Counted from the first letter of the stretch, positions 30,966 through 39,029 are shown. The stretch: DNA of 40,320 bases from Bacteroidales bacterium (GCA_024401855.1 JAKSKH010000022.1:1-40320), one strand, 5' to 3'. Made by a program: numbers and translations. Notes: a model not told the origin generated them from the letters alone.

Positions 30966-31441
30966 TGACAAGGGAGCAGTTCATAGAACTGGTCAAAGGT
31001 GAGCAGGATGCCCTCAGGCATTATCTGCTCGCCCTTTGTTGTGGAGACATGGCAACAGCTGATGATATCGCACAGGAGACTCTTGTCAAGGCTTATCTGT
31101 CCATCTTATCTTATTCCGGCAAGGGGAAGCTACGGTCATGGATATTTGCGATAGCACACAACACATTTCTGAATCATCAGAAAGCAATAAGGACACACGA
31201 GACTCTGGAAGAGGCAAAGACGGTCGCTGGCAACAGGGAAACGGATTATCAGTATGCCCACGACGACCTGTATCTGGCCCTGTCAACACTTCCTCCCAAA
31301 GAAAGGTCTGCGATCACACTCTTCTATTTTTCCGGCTATTCCGTGAAAGAAATAGCATCAATCTCAGGCAACACTGAGGATGCCGTAAAGAAACAACTCT
31401 CCAGAGGCAGGGACAAACTCAAAACAATACTCAAAAGATGA
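30965..31441 (+). CDS. ECF-type RNA polymerase sigma factor
   Basis: 158 residues. Region 2: HYLLALCCGDMATADDIAQE followed by TLVKAYLSILSY, and the promoter-melting LRSWIFAIAHNTFLNHQK. Region 4: LSTLPPKERSAITLFYFSGY and SVKEIASISGNTEDAVKKQL, ending with the SRGRDKL helix typical of ECF factors. Sits between two membrane-protein genes with a 1-base overlap upstream and a 4-base overlap (ATGA) downstream, so stoichiometric, coupled synthesis is expected. It probably directs transcription of its own operon and unknown targets. Confidence 0.93.
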   Translation: MTREQFIELVKGEQDALRHYLLALCCGDMATADDIAQETLVKAYLSILSYSGKGKLRSWIFAIAHNTFLNHQKAIRTHETLEEAKTVAGNRETDYQYAHDDLYLALSTLPPKERSAITLFYFSGYSVKEIASISGNTEDAVKKQLSRGRDKLKTILKR

Positions 31442-31848
31442 CACCAGACAAAGATATACAGGAACTGTTTGACTCAGTGAACGTACCCTTAGCTGACGCT
31501 GATGTATTTCTTGAGACACTCAATCAGCGTCTTGAAAAGGTAGAGTACATAAAAGAGGCACAGGATATCCAGATCAAACGATACAAGGCATCAGTAATCT
31601 ATTCTTTGATCGCTGGAATAATCGTTGGTGCTGGCTCAATGGTGCTGTTGCCGTCCATAAAAGCAACAGTCATTGAAAAGATGGCATCAACGCTTGCTGC
31701 AACGTCCATGATAGAAATCGACAACCCGATTGCAACTGTGAACATGGGCATTGCGCTGATTGCTGGAATCACGGCATTCCTGATAGTCTGGAATGTTCAG
31801 GGAATACGCGGCATCCTTGATAGAGATACTTCGACAGTGAAATTATAG
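31438..31848 (+). CDS. two-helix membrane protein, likely anti-sigma factor
   Basis: 136 residues. The N-terminal 55 residues are soluble and charged (IQELFDSVNVPLADADVFLE, then NQRLEKVEYIKEAQDIQIKR). Two helices follow: SVIYSLIAGIIVGAGSMVLL and MGIALIAGITAFLIVWNVQ. It overlaps the sigma gene by ATGA. Position, coupling and topology fit a membrane anti-sigma factor, but no zinc-finger anti-sigma motif (HxxxCxxC) is present. I do not recognise the family. Confidence 0.75.
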   Translation: MTPDKDIQELFDSVNVPLADADVFLETLNQRLEKVEYIKEAQDIQIKRYKASVIYSLIAGIIVGAGSMVLLPSIKATVIEKMASTLAATSMIEIDNPIATVNMGIALIAGITAFLIVWNVQGIRGILDRDTSTVKL

Positions 31849-32187
31849 GCACGCCAGCGCTTCACCATTTGAAACCAGCACGCAAATAGAAATAAAGCAG
31901 TCCCTGATAACGCATTTTGTTTGCCGGGCCGAAGTGCATTTGGCCCAAAATATATAATACTATATGCTTGGCCTTCACGTGTGTAAAATCGGTCATTTCA
32001 CACATTATTTGCCTGAGAGGTTGATTTTTACCTTATGTTTTTAGACAGACGGAAAGATTTAGCGCCAAAACAAACTATTTTTGGCTTTCCGAAATTTGGG
32101 GTTGAATTTTCACTGAAAGAAGGAGTGTTGTCAAACCCTCACATCGCAAAATTTGGTTGAAACTTATATCTTCACGTTCTGTTGAGT

Positions 32188-32207
32188 ATCGCAATTTGAG
32201 GTTGAAA
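32188..32207 (+). repeat. left arm of a 20-bp inverted repeat
   Basis: ATCGCAATTTGAGGTTGAAA is matched exactly, in inverse orientation, at 32456-32475, with 248 bases between. Related imperfect copies lie at about 32093 and 32148. Confidence 0.9.
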
Positions 32208-32455
32208 GAAATTGCAATGAAAAGAGAAGGATATAAGAAGGTCTGAGGCTTTTTGGGGGAAGATACGCTGTACATTTGTCATTCATCCAGATATGCAGAT
32301 GGAAATGAAGAATCCCCGCCTTGAAAAGCATGTTGGCTTGAAACAAGATTGATTGGAAATTAACGAACTGTGTTTTGCAGCGTGAATTCAAGACAAATAT
32401 GCTTATGTCCCTAACTCTATACGGACCATGACACGTTGTCTCATTCGCATTTAGT

Positions 32456-32475
32456 TTTCAACCTCAAATTGCGAT
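32456..32475 (-). repeat. right arm of a 20-bp inverted repeat
   Basis: Exact inverse copy of 32188-32207. It lies 28 bases inside the right 68-bp repeat, so the two repeat pairs are nested at this end. Confidence 0.9.
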
Positions 32476-32503
32476 GAACACCAGAAGAGGGAGCATGGCT
32501 TTT

Positions 32504-32571
32504 TCAACCAAACTCCCTCTTTTTATAGATATGTCTATACTCAATTTTTCAACCTGATATTTCGGTTAGCC
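32504..32571 (-). repeat. right copy of the perfect 68-bp inverted repeat
   Basis: Exact reverse complement of 29487-29554. No target-site duplication is visible outside the two copies (left flank ends AGAATT, right flank begins CTATTT). With the left copy it bounds 2949 bases. Confidence 0.97.
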
Positions 32572-32769
32572 CTATTTTTTCAGAAATCTGCTTGTCTGCA
32601 GCGATTTTTCTGCCTCAAACGTTGATTTTTCTCTATATTTGCGGTGGTGGAAACTGTTCAGTTTTCCGTGAGCATTCTGTTCAAATTTCGATTAGCATCT
32701 ACAATCTTTTGTCTATCCGACAAAACGTTCTGGGTAGAGAAATGGAAATATTACGTCTTGCTTTGAGAT

Positions 32770-33105
32770 TTACAGTGCGAGAGCCGCCTGATCAAGGGAG
32801 GTGCTGATTACTGAATTCAGAGAAACCCCTTTTTGCTTTGCGTATAAAGCCAGACGTCTATGTGTCTCAGGATTAATCCGGATATTCAGATTCCCACTGT
32901 AGCTTTTATGAAGAGGGAGACCTTCTTCCGTGCAATAAGCGATATAATCCTCTACAACCTCGTGGAAAGCGTTTGTAAGTTCGGTAACACTTTCACCTTC
33001 AAAATTGACCAGTCCGTCAATCCCTTCAATCTTCCCGAAAAAGACACTATCCTTTTCAGAAAAATAGACTGTTCCCATAAAGCCTTTGTAACTTAATGTA
33101 TTCAT
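32770..33105 (-). CDS. hicB: HicB-family antitoxin
   Basis: 111 residues. The N-terminal HicB fold (GTVYFSEKDSVFFGKIEGID, then GLVNFEGESVTELTNAFHE and VVEDYIAYC) is a partial RNase H-like domain. The C-terminal part is a ribbon-helix-helix DNA-binding segment: GNLNIRINPETHRRLALYAK followed by GVSLNSVISTSLDQAA. It neutralises HicA and represses its own operon. The ATG overlaps the hicA TGA (ATGA), the usual toxin-first order of hicAB. Confidence 0.92.
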   Translation of the reverse strand: MNTLSYKGFMGTVYFSEKDSVFFGKIEGIDGLVNFEGESVTELTNAFHEVVEDYIAYCTEEGLPLHKSYSGNLNIRINPETHRRLALYAKQKGVSLNSVISTSLDQAALAL

Positions 33106-33356
33106 ATTAACTCCTTATTTTTCAATTCATCCATTACTTGTCTGAGTGCATAAGTTCTGACGATATTGCCAGGGTGCGGTTTATGCAACATGATCGGCGT
33201 TCCTGATTGGTTCTTAAAAACGACCCTGGAACCGGGTGTCTTTCCTTTATTTGAACGTTCAAACCCATAAATTGCCAATAACCGCTCCAATTCATCGAAC
33301 GTAAAATCCGATGGAATTGTTTTGAATCGCTCTATTAATTTTTCCTTAGTTCCCAT
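33102..33356 (-). CDS. hicA: HicA-family mRNA interferase toxin
   Basis: 84 residues from ATG 33356 (the frame extends 4 codons to a TTG). A dsRNA-binding-like fold that cleaves mRNA. FTFDELERLLAIYGFERSNK, GSRVVFKNQSG, then IMLHKPHPGNIVRTYALRQV. The common G-S-H catalytic His position reads GSR here, but the later HKPHP block of this subfamily is kept, so activity is likely though not certain. First gene of the hicAB unit, with the operator-promoter at 33366-33397. Confidence 0.9.
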   Translation of the reverse strand: MGTKEKLIERFKTIPSDFTFDELERLLAIYGFERSNKGKTPGSRVVFKNQSGTPIMLHKPHPGNIVRTYALRQVMDELKNKELI

Positions 33357-33365
33357 AATACATTG

Positions 33366-33397
33366 CAAATGTAACTAAAAATTAGTTGCAGGCCAAA
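33366..33397 (-). promoter_or_regulatory. hicAB promoter with operator palindrome
   Basis: On the minus strand TTTG (33394-33397), 20 bases, TACATTTG (33366-33373), then the hicA ATG only 9 bases further. The spacer contains the palindrome AACTAAAAATTAGTT (33373-33387), placed so that a bound HicB RHH dimer would block RNA polymerase. The transcript is expected to be nearly leaderless. Confidence 0.75.
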
Positions 33398-33408
33398 TAT
33401 TCTGTAAT

Positions 33409-33600
33409 TTTTTTCCAGTCAAGGACATATTCATCGCATCTGATGATCCGGAAAAACGTACTGACCTCATTGAGGCGCTGAGAGGTCGTCGAATGAAGAA
33501 CATAACGCTTCATGTCCCCAAAGAATCCGTCTGCAAGTATCGCAGTCATCCAGTATTTAAGAAATTTCAGAACATAATCTACCCGTTACCACGTGGGTAG
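33409..33600 (+). pseudogene. possible gene remnant, unknown
   Basis: The frame reads protein-like sequence (SDDPEKRTDLIEALRGRRMK, then ITLHVPKESVCKYRSHPVFK) to a TAG at 33598. It has no start in context: the only in-frame ATG, at 33493, would give 35 residues. It looks like the 3' end of a lost gene whose 5' part was replaced by hicAB. I do not recognise the family. Between this stop and the ATPase ATG at 33691 there are 90 A/T-rich bases. Confidence 0.35.
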
Positions 33601-33690
33601 TTTGTGGGTTCTCTCACATTTTTATTAGCTAAATTGTGCGCTTTTGGAATTTTTTTCATATCTTGCATTGTTGAATAATTCGAAGAAGAT

Positions 33691-35127
33691 ATGATTATTA
33701 CAAGAGAAATCATTACTAAACTTGAAGATTGGAAGAATCGTAAGGACCGTTCTCCTCTGATTGTGCAGGGAGCGAGGCAGATCGGTAAGTCCTGGGCGGT
33801 AACGGAATTCGGGCGTACGCACTATAAGCATACGGCCGTTTTCAATTTTGACAAGCAGGTCGAACTGAAAGACATCTTCGAAAGGACCAAGGACGTCAGA
33901 CGCATCCTTGGGGAACTGGAACTATATACAGATGTTCCCCTGATGGAAAAAGAAACGTTGATATTCTTCGACGAAATCCAGGAATGCAAGGCGGCCCTGA
34001 ATACGTTGAAATATTTCAAGGAAGATGCCCCTGGATATCATATCATTGCTGCCGGTTCTCTGCTCGGCGTTGCGGTAAACAAGAAAAAGGACAAGGACGG
34101 TAAGACGGAAGAAGAAAGCGACACCTTCCCGGTTGGCAAGGTCGAATTTCTGGATATGTATCCCGTAACGTTCCGGGAGTACCTCCGTATGAGCGACGAA
34201 ACCCTTATGCGGCAGACGGAGGCAAGGCTCGGGATGCTCGAACCTCTTCCCGAAATTCTTTTCAACAAGCTGTCGGAACAATACCGGCGCTACCAGGTGT
34301 GCGGCGGGCTGCCGAAGCCTTGCAGCGATATGCTTGATGGTGCCGGGATGCAGCAGGTAGAAACCGACCTTGACAATCTGAGGCAGGCATATGAGTACGA
34401 TTTCACGAAACACGTGGCTGCGAAGGATATTCCAAAGATAAGGGAGATATGGCGGAGCATCCCTTCACAGTTGTCCCGTGAGAACAAGAAATTCGTCTTC
34501 AAGGTTGTGAGGGAAGGTGCCAGAGCGCGTGAGTATGAGTCCGCATTGGACTGGCTCGTCCTGTCGAGAATGGTATATCGCATCTTTGTGTGCGAAAAGC
34601 CGCAGTTGCCCCTCAAACATTATGAAGATACAAATGCTTTCAAGGTATATGTGCTTGACCAGGCAATTCTACGCACCTTGTCAGAGCTGCCTCCGGAAGC
34701 CGTGATTGCCAAGGGAGACCTTCTCAAGGAGTTCAAGGGCGCGATGGCGGAGAACTTTGTCCTTGGCTCCCTTCTGGCGCAAGGATACAAGGCACCGCAT
34801 TACTGGACCATATCCGGCAACAAGGCTGAAGTGGATTTCCTCATTCAAGACGGCATTGAGGTTCGCCCGATTGAGGTAAAAGCTGAAGATAATATCTCCG
34901 GACAGAGTTTCAAGGTCTACCAGGACAAGTATTCGCCGAACCTCAGGCTTCGTTTCTCGATGAAGAATCTTAAGCTTAACGGGAATATCATTAATATCCC
35001 GATTTTCCTGTGTGATTGGCTGAAAGTGATACTTGAAAGTTACAAATTTGTACAACTAAAGAAACAATACGACAATGTCCAGGCCAACCAGAGAAGAGAG
35101 CATCTACCAGGTATCAATCCATCGTAA
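33691..35127 (+). CDS. AAA_14/DUF4143 ATPase
   Basis: 478 residues. The N-terminal AAA domain has Walker A VQGARQIGKSWAV (variant G-A-R-Q-x-G-K), Walker B TLIFFDEIQECKAAL and sensor-1 region IIAAGSLLGV. The C-terminal DUF4143 part has a PD-(D/E)xK-like ending: KAEVDFLIQDG followed by RPIEVKAED (D, E and K in place). Such ATPases are abundant, often horizontally moved, and of unknown role; a nuclease activity is inferred from the fold. The last 22 residues (from QLKKQYDNVQ) look like non-native read-through, because the frame overlaps the next gene by 53 bases. Confidence 0.9.
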   Translation: MIITREIITKLEDWKNRKDRSPLIVQGARQIGKSWAVTEFGRTHYKHTAVFNFDKQVELKDIFERTKDVRRILGELELYTDVPLMEKETLIFFDEIQECKAALNTLKYFKEDAPGYHIIAAGSLLGVAVNKKKDKDGKTEEESDTFPVGKVEFLDMYPVTFREYLRMSDETLMRQTEARLGMLEPLPEILFNKLSEQYRRYQVCGGLPKPCSDMLDGAGMQQVETDLDNLRQAYEYDFTKHVAAKDIPKIREIWRSIPSQLSRENKKFVFKVVREGARAREYESALDWLVLSRMVYRIFVCEKPQLPLKHYEDTNAFKVYVLDQAILRTLSELPPEAVIAKGDLLKEFKGAMAENFVLGSLLAQGYKAPHYWTISGNKAEVDFLIQDGIEVRPIEVKAEDNISGQSFKVYQDKYSPNLRLRFSMKNLKLNGNIINIPIFLCDWLKVILESYKFVQLKKQYDNVQANQRREHLPGINPS

Positions 35128-35398
35128 CGGAGGCTATATGTACGCATCCACCCATCCATATACAACTGACGACAATACCGTAAAGCGCCTGTACAGGTGG
35201 TTCAATATTGTGTATGACAACAACACGCGTATAATCAGCAGCTTCTCTCTCAACGACAAGAAGGTCGCGATGGCACGGCGCACCTCCGGCTTCTATGCGA
35301 TAGCCACACTCGGAATGGACCTTACCGCCATCAGACCGTCCATATCCTTGCAGCCTGTAGCGGCAAGAAGCTTGGCAGCCTGCCCGGTGGCCTTATAA
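35075..35398 (+). pseudogene. unknown small gene, 3' end replaced by esterase antisense
   Basis: 107-residue frame. Residues 1 to about 78 look like a real protein (REESIYQVSIHRNGGYMYAS, then TVKRLYRWFNIVYDNNTRII and NDKKVAMARRTSGFYAI). From about base 35310 the frame reads the antisense of the carboxylesterase (DLTAIRPSISLQPVAARSLA), which is not native. So the gene is probably truncated by a rearrangement. I do not recognise the N-terminal part. It overlaps the end of the ATPase frame by 53 bases. Confidence 0.5.
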
Positions 35399-36162
35399 TT
35401 CTCGGGCGTATGTTCCAGACATATCTCCCCGGACATAGGAATTGCCCTGCGGAACAATCCTTCTGAACCTTTTGCAATAAGATGACAGGACACAGAGCCG
35501 CCGCCCGCCGATTCTCCGAAGATGGTCACGTTGTCAGGGTCGCCTCCGAATGCACTGATATTCTTCTGAATCCAGCGAAGAGCCTGCTGCTGATCAAGTA
35601 TTCCGAGATAAGGCGCATCGGGAAATGCTTCTCCTCCGGGAACATCCACAAAATCGATGAACCCCATAGCGTTGACTCTGTATTCAACGGAAACCAATAC
35701 CAAATCAGGATACTCTGCAACAAGGTATTTTCCCTCATACAGAGGGTCAATGGTGCCGCCCCAACCATATGAACCTCCGTGGAACCAGACCATCACAGGA
35801 CGACCCTTCGCCATCTGAAGGTCTTTTGTCCAGACGTTCAGGTAGAGGCAATCCTCACTTAATTCGCCGTGGCTGGCCACTTCGCCTTCATCGTACGACT
35901 GGAGTCCGGGGAAGCCGTTGACCTTGGCCTCAAAAATTTCATCAGAAACATCTACCGGCTGCGGAGCCTTCCACCTGAGTTCTCCCACAGGTGCTTTGGC
36001 GAAAGGGATACCCTTGAAGGTAAGGACACCGTTATCCTCTACATATCCCACGAACTGTCCGTTCTCGCAAACAGCTACGGGGTCACTCTGCTTCACGGAG
36101 CAGGATATTGCGGCAAAGCACAGGGCTGTGCCAGCCACCAGAATATTGATTCGTCTCATCAT
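35293..36162 (-). pseudogene. carboxylesterase type B lipoprotein, C-terminally truncated
   Basis: 289 residues where the family has about 500. Lipobox AISC (residues 18-21). Intact N-terminal half: FKGIPFAKAPVGELRWKAPQ, SEDCLYLNVWT, VMVWFHGGSYGWGG (oxyanion hole), LVSVEYRVNAMGF, and nucleophile FGESAGGGS. After ATGCKDMDGLMAVRSIP the frame ends at 35295; the catalytic acid and His, expected further on, are missing. The cut coincides with the start of foreign plus-strand sequence, so this is a truncation and the enzyme is almost certainly dead. It starts 4 bases after the amidohydrolase-fusion gene and was its operon partner. Confidence 0.88.
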
Positions 36163-36166
36163 CGGT

Positions 36167-38980
36167 TTACAGTTTGAATTCGTAATGATTTTCGTATTTC
36201 TCGCGGACTGTCACCCAAAGAGTCTTGTTAGCGATGTCGTAGATACTGTTGTGAGCGGTGAACCACAGATTCAGTTCAGGTTCATATTCACCGGTCTTCT
36301 CATATACTTTATAGGCTTCAACCTCTATTGCCGGCATTTCCTGTTCCAAAACCTTTTCCTTTGTCCAGTATTCCTGGGAATGTTCGCTGAATGACGGGAT
36401 GACGTCATAGTATTCCGAGCACCAGAAAGGGTCCGTTGACTCCTTGTATGCCTGTGTGTATTGCACCTTCTTCATAAGCTCCCACATTCCCTGCATCGTG
36501 TTGCTGCCATCGTAGTTCGACTTGAGGATTTCATATCTCTCAACGCCACATGCGTGTTGAGGATACTCTCCGGCAGCTTCAAACAGATGATTGTAAAAGT
36601 TGGTCATAATGTCAGTCTCGATAAACTTCACTTCCGAACCCTTTTCACCTGTGAACTCTACAATCACTGTGTTGTCTGCGTCTGCAATCATTATATGGCC
36701 ATCCCACAATTCTCCCAGTTCTGCCGGGATAGGGGTGATGTTGTGATTGTTGATGAACGCTTTAGCCTCCTCCACGTTGCCGCAGTTGTCAAGAAGCGCA
36801 CGGACCAGATTCATAACCATTATCTGAGGCTTGCCTGGATTGGTGTGTGAGTGCATATTCTTCTCAATGTCATACATATTAACGACATTGATATTGCACA
36901 CGAGCCCGGCATCGTTTATGCCGTCCATTGTCATCCACGGGATGAAATTAATATCCTCTTCCGTGAGCCCGGACTGAACTTTCTCATTCGTAAGGTTCCG
37001 GAATACCGGATTTGCCACACCGATTGATGCGTGCTTGCGAGTCTCGGTAGCTTTGGTCCTAACTATGAATTCACATATTTCGTTTATGTTCAGGTCCAGA
37101 TTCCTTCCGTAGAAGTTCCCGTTTCTGACCGCACTGCAGCCGAATGCCAAAGGACCGTCATCTGTCAGGAGTGCTGAAGGAGCCTCGGTGCCATAATCTT
37201 CGGCCTCGAATTCATAGAGATAGTCAGCAATCTTAGTCATAGACGCCTGATAAACTTTCTCTCCCTCGAACCAGGTGGAGACAACCTTTGTCTTGTGGAT
37301 GTCCGTCACCGGACAATTGAACACATCCTGATCGGCAAGCACGAAGTCGGCATATTTGCCCACCTTGATGCTGCCGCGCTCGTCATCAAGGCCGAGCTGC
37401 CAAGCCCCGTTGATGGTGAGTGCCTGCAGAGCCTGCTCCAAAGTGACAAGTTCTTCCGTGTCGAAAGCCGGTGTAGGTTCTCCTGTGTACGGGTAAATCA
37501 TCTGGCCGGTGACGGCGACTTCCATGATTCCGAACGGATCCTGAGGGCAGGTTCCGTTTGCAGGGTAATCGGTATGGCTGCTGACCTTGACTCCCGCATC
37601 GAAGAAAGATTTGACAGGATATCCGTGAAGGACATAATCTTCGTCTATATAGTCGGGCAATGCCGACAGGGTCAGATCATCCGTGACGTGCCAGGTAATG
37701 CCGGCCGTGCATGCGATATTGTTCTCGGCGAAGCGCTTGAAATCCTCCTTGCGGACATTGCGCAAGTGAACCAGGCAGTTGCGGTGTACTCCGTCGCCAC
37801 CCTTTATGTATGCGTCAGTGGCCTCTGCGATGGCTTTGTCCCCCATAACGTGAGTATGAACGGTAAGACCTTTGGCATTGCATTCGCGTGTGACGTCGGC
37901 AAGATGGTCAACAGACCAATGGCTGTTGTAAACAACTCCGTTCTTGTACGGCTTGAACATGGAGCCGGTAGTTGATTCCACGACACCGTCCATGAACACC
38001 TTCAGGTACTGGGGGCGCACGTGAGATGTCCCGTATTTTTCATTCAGAGATGCAAGGCAGTCGATCTGATAGCTCATATCATTCTGCCAAGGCTCAACCT
38101 CATAACTCATGGAAAGAAGAAGTTTGAGTCTGCCCTCCTTGTCAAAGCGGTTTGCCACCTCGTAGAATTTGCTTGGATGATAGGAATTGGACCAGCCTTC
38201 CATATAAGACACATAACCTGTTGAAAGCAGCAGTTCCTGAGCTTTTTCAAGAGCAATGCCCGCGACTTCATCATCTATGATTTCGTCAGGGATGAGGCCG
38301 CCCATACGCATAGGATAACCCGTCACGCGTTCATCGATGAATCCCGTAGGGAATCCATTCTCATCAAGTTCAAGCACACCGCCGGGAATCTTGTTTATGA
38401 GCACGTTACCCTTGTCGTCAATGATGCCGCAGCGACGGAAACATTCCGTATTGCAGAACATATTATGCCCGCCGGAATCAAAGAGGGCGACGGACACTCC
38501 GTGCGAAACCGCATCCAATTCAGCCAAAGTGATCTTGTTCTCGGGACTGGCTATCATAATGGAGTAGAAATCCCAACCGAAACCCATCAGACAATGTTTT
38601 CCGGAATTGACGGCTTCAAGAGTCGCGGCATCGACTTTTTTCAGAATCTCAGCCTTGCCATCCTCGTGGGCGAAAAGCACCCCGCCTTTCATATTCGCGA
38701 GGCAGATGGTCATCATATAATGTGCGTGACCGTCAAAACAGCCAGGCATCACCATACCTTTGCCGGTATGGTCAATCACCTCGGTAACGCCCTCCTTGAT
38801 ATAGGCTTCGGCCCCGGCCTTGTCGCCCACGTAAACAAACTTGCCGTTTTTGACAGCAATGGCTTCAACTACAGGGTTGTCTTCCTCCGCCGTGCGGATG
38901 GTTCCGAAGACAACGGTGTCAGCCGCCTTGTTGCAGCCGACTGCCATAAGAATGGCGATTGCGTAAATGATTATTTTCAT
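36167..38980 (-). CDS. lipoprotein fusion: YtcJ-like amidohydrolase plus choloylglycine-hydrolase-like Ntn domain
   Basis: 937 residues in one frame. Lipobox MAVGC (Cys16). Residues about 20-580 are an amidohydrolase-3 TIM barrel: PGCFDGHAHYM (metal His85, His87), DSGGHNMFCNTECF, RPQYLKVFMDGVVESTTG, VHTHVMGDKAI, SSHTDYPANGT and GSIKVGKYADFVLAD. Residues 615-937 look like a linear-amide C-N hydrolase: FGCSAVRNGNFYGRNLDLN supplies nucleophile Cys615 with Arg626 and Asp629, and DGINDAGLVCNINVV matches the family Asn region. Ntn enzymes need the Cys at a free N-terminus, so cleavage between Gly614 and Cys615 would split the chain in two enzymes. Both domains cleave amide-type bonds; the substrate may be an N-acyl amino acid or conjugate (inference). 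Confidence 0.85.
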   Translation of the reverse strand: MKIIIYAIAILMAVGCNKAADTVVFGTIRTAEEDNPVVEAIAVKNGKFVYVGDKAGAEAYIKEGVTEVIDHTGKGMVMPGCFDGHAHYMMTICLANMKGGVLFAHEDGKAEILKKVDAATLEAVNSGKHCLMGFGWDFYSIMIASPENKITLAELDAVSHGVSVALFDSGGHNMFCNTECFRRCGIIDDKGNVLINKIPGGVLELDENGFPTGFIDERVTGYPMRMGGLIPDEIIDDEVAGIALEKAQELLLSTGYVSYMEGWSNSYHPSKFYEVANRFDKEGRLKLLLSMSYEVEPWQNDMSYQIDCLASLNEKYGTSHVRPQYLKVFMDGVVESTTGSMFKPYKNGVVYNSHWSVDHLADVTRECNAKGLTVHTHVMGDKAIAEATDAYIKGGDGVHRNCLVHLRNVRKEDFKRFAENNIACTAGITWHVTDDLTLSALPDYIDEDYVLHGYPVKSFFDAGVKVSSHTDYPANGTCPQDPFGIMEVAVTGQMIYPYTGEPTPAFDTEELVTLEQALQALTINGAWQLGLDDERGSIKVGKYADFVLADQDVFNCPVTDIHKTKVVSTWFEGEKVYQASMTKIADYLYEFEAEDYGTEAPSALLTDDGPLAFGCSAVRNGNFYGRNLDLNINEICEFIVRTKATETRKHASIGVANPVFRNLTNEKVQSGLTEEDINFIPWMTMDGINDAGLVCNINVVNMYDIEKNMHSHTNPGKPQIMVMNLVRALLDNCGNVEEAKAFINNHNITPIPAELGELWDGHIMIADADNTVIVEFTGEKGSEVKFIETDIMTNFYNHLFEAAGEYPQHACGVERYEILKSNYDGSNTMQGMWELMKKVQYTQAYKESTDPFWCSEYYDVIPSFSEHSQEYWTKEKVLEQEMPAIEVEAYKVYEKTGEYEPELNLWFTAHNSIYDIANKTLWVTVREKYENHYEFKL

Positions 38981-39021
38981 AATTTGTTTTTATAGTGTTC
39001 AATTTATTTCAGGTCTTTCTT

Positions 39022-39029
39022 CAAATCTA
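39022..39029 (-). promoter_or_regulatory. candidate -7 element for the amidohydrolase fusion
   Basis: TAGATTTG on the minus strand, about 40 bases before the ATG at 38980. No convincing -33 element. The rest of 39030-39356 holds nothing I can support. Confidence 0.4.

Larger units (their letters stand above)
31849..32769. other. 921-base non-coding stretch with repeats
   Basis: No convincing gene on either strand; the open frames here have no start context or protein-like composition. It holds a GGGCC/GGCCC hairpin after the sigma operon (31926-31946, no T-run), an imperfect hairpin around 31979-32005, a family of degenerate repeats around a GGTTGAAA core, a 20-bp perfect inverted repeat, the right 68-bp repeat, and about 200 A/T-rich bases before hicB. 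A TACATTFG-like box is not exact, but TACATTTG does occur near 32271 and could start a non-coding RNA; unsupported otherwise. Confidence 0.6.

Noticed and set aside
29487-32571. Standard transposon reading of the 68-bp repeats
   Set aside because: No transposase gene and no target-site duplication outside the repeats; kept only as an inverted-repeat module.
32592-32807. 71-codon plus-strand frame before hicB
   Set aside because: A/T-rich non-coding sequence, overlaps the hicB 3' end in antisense, no start context.
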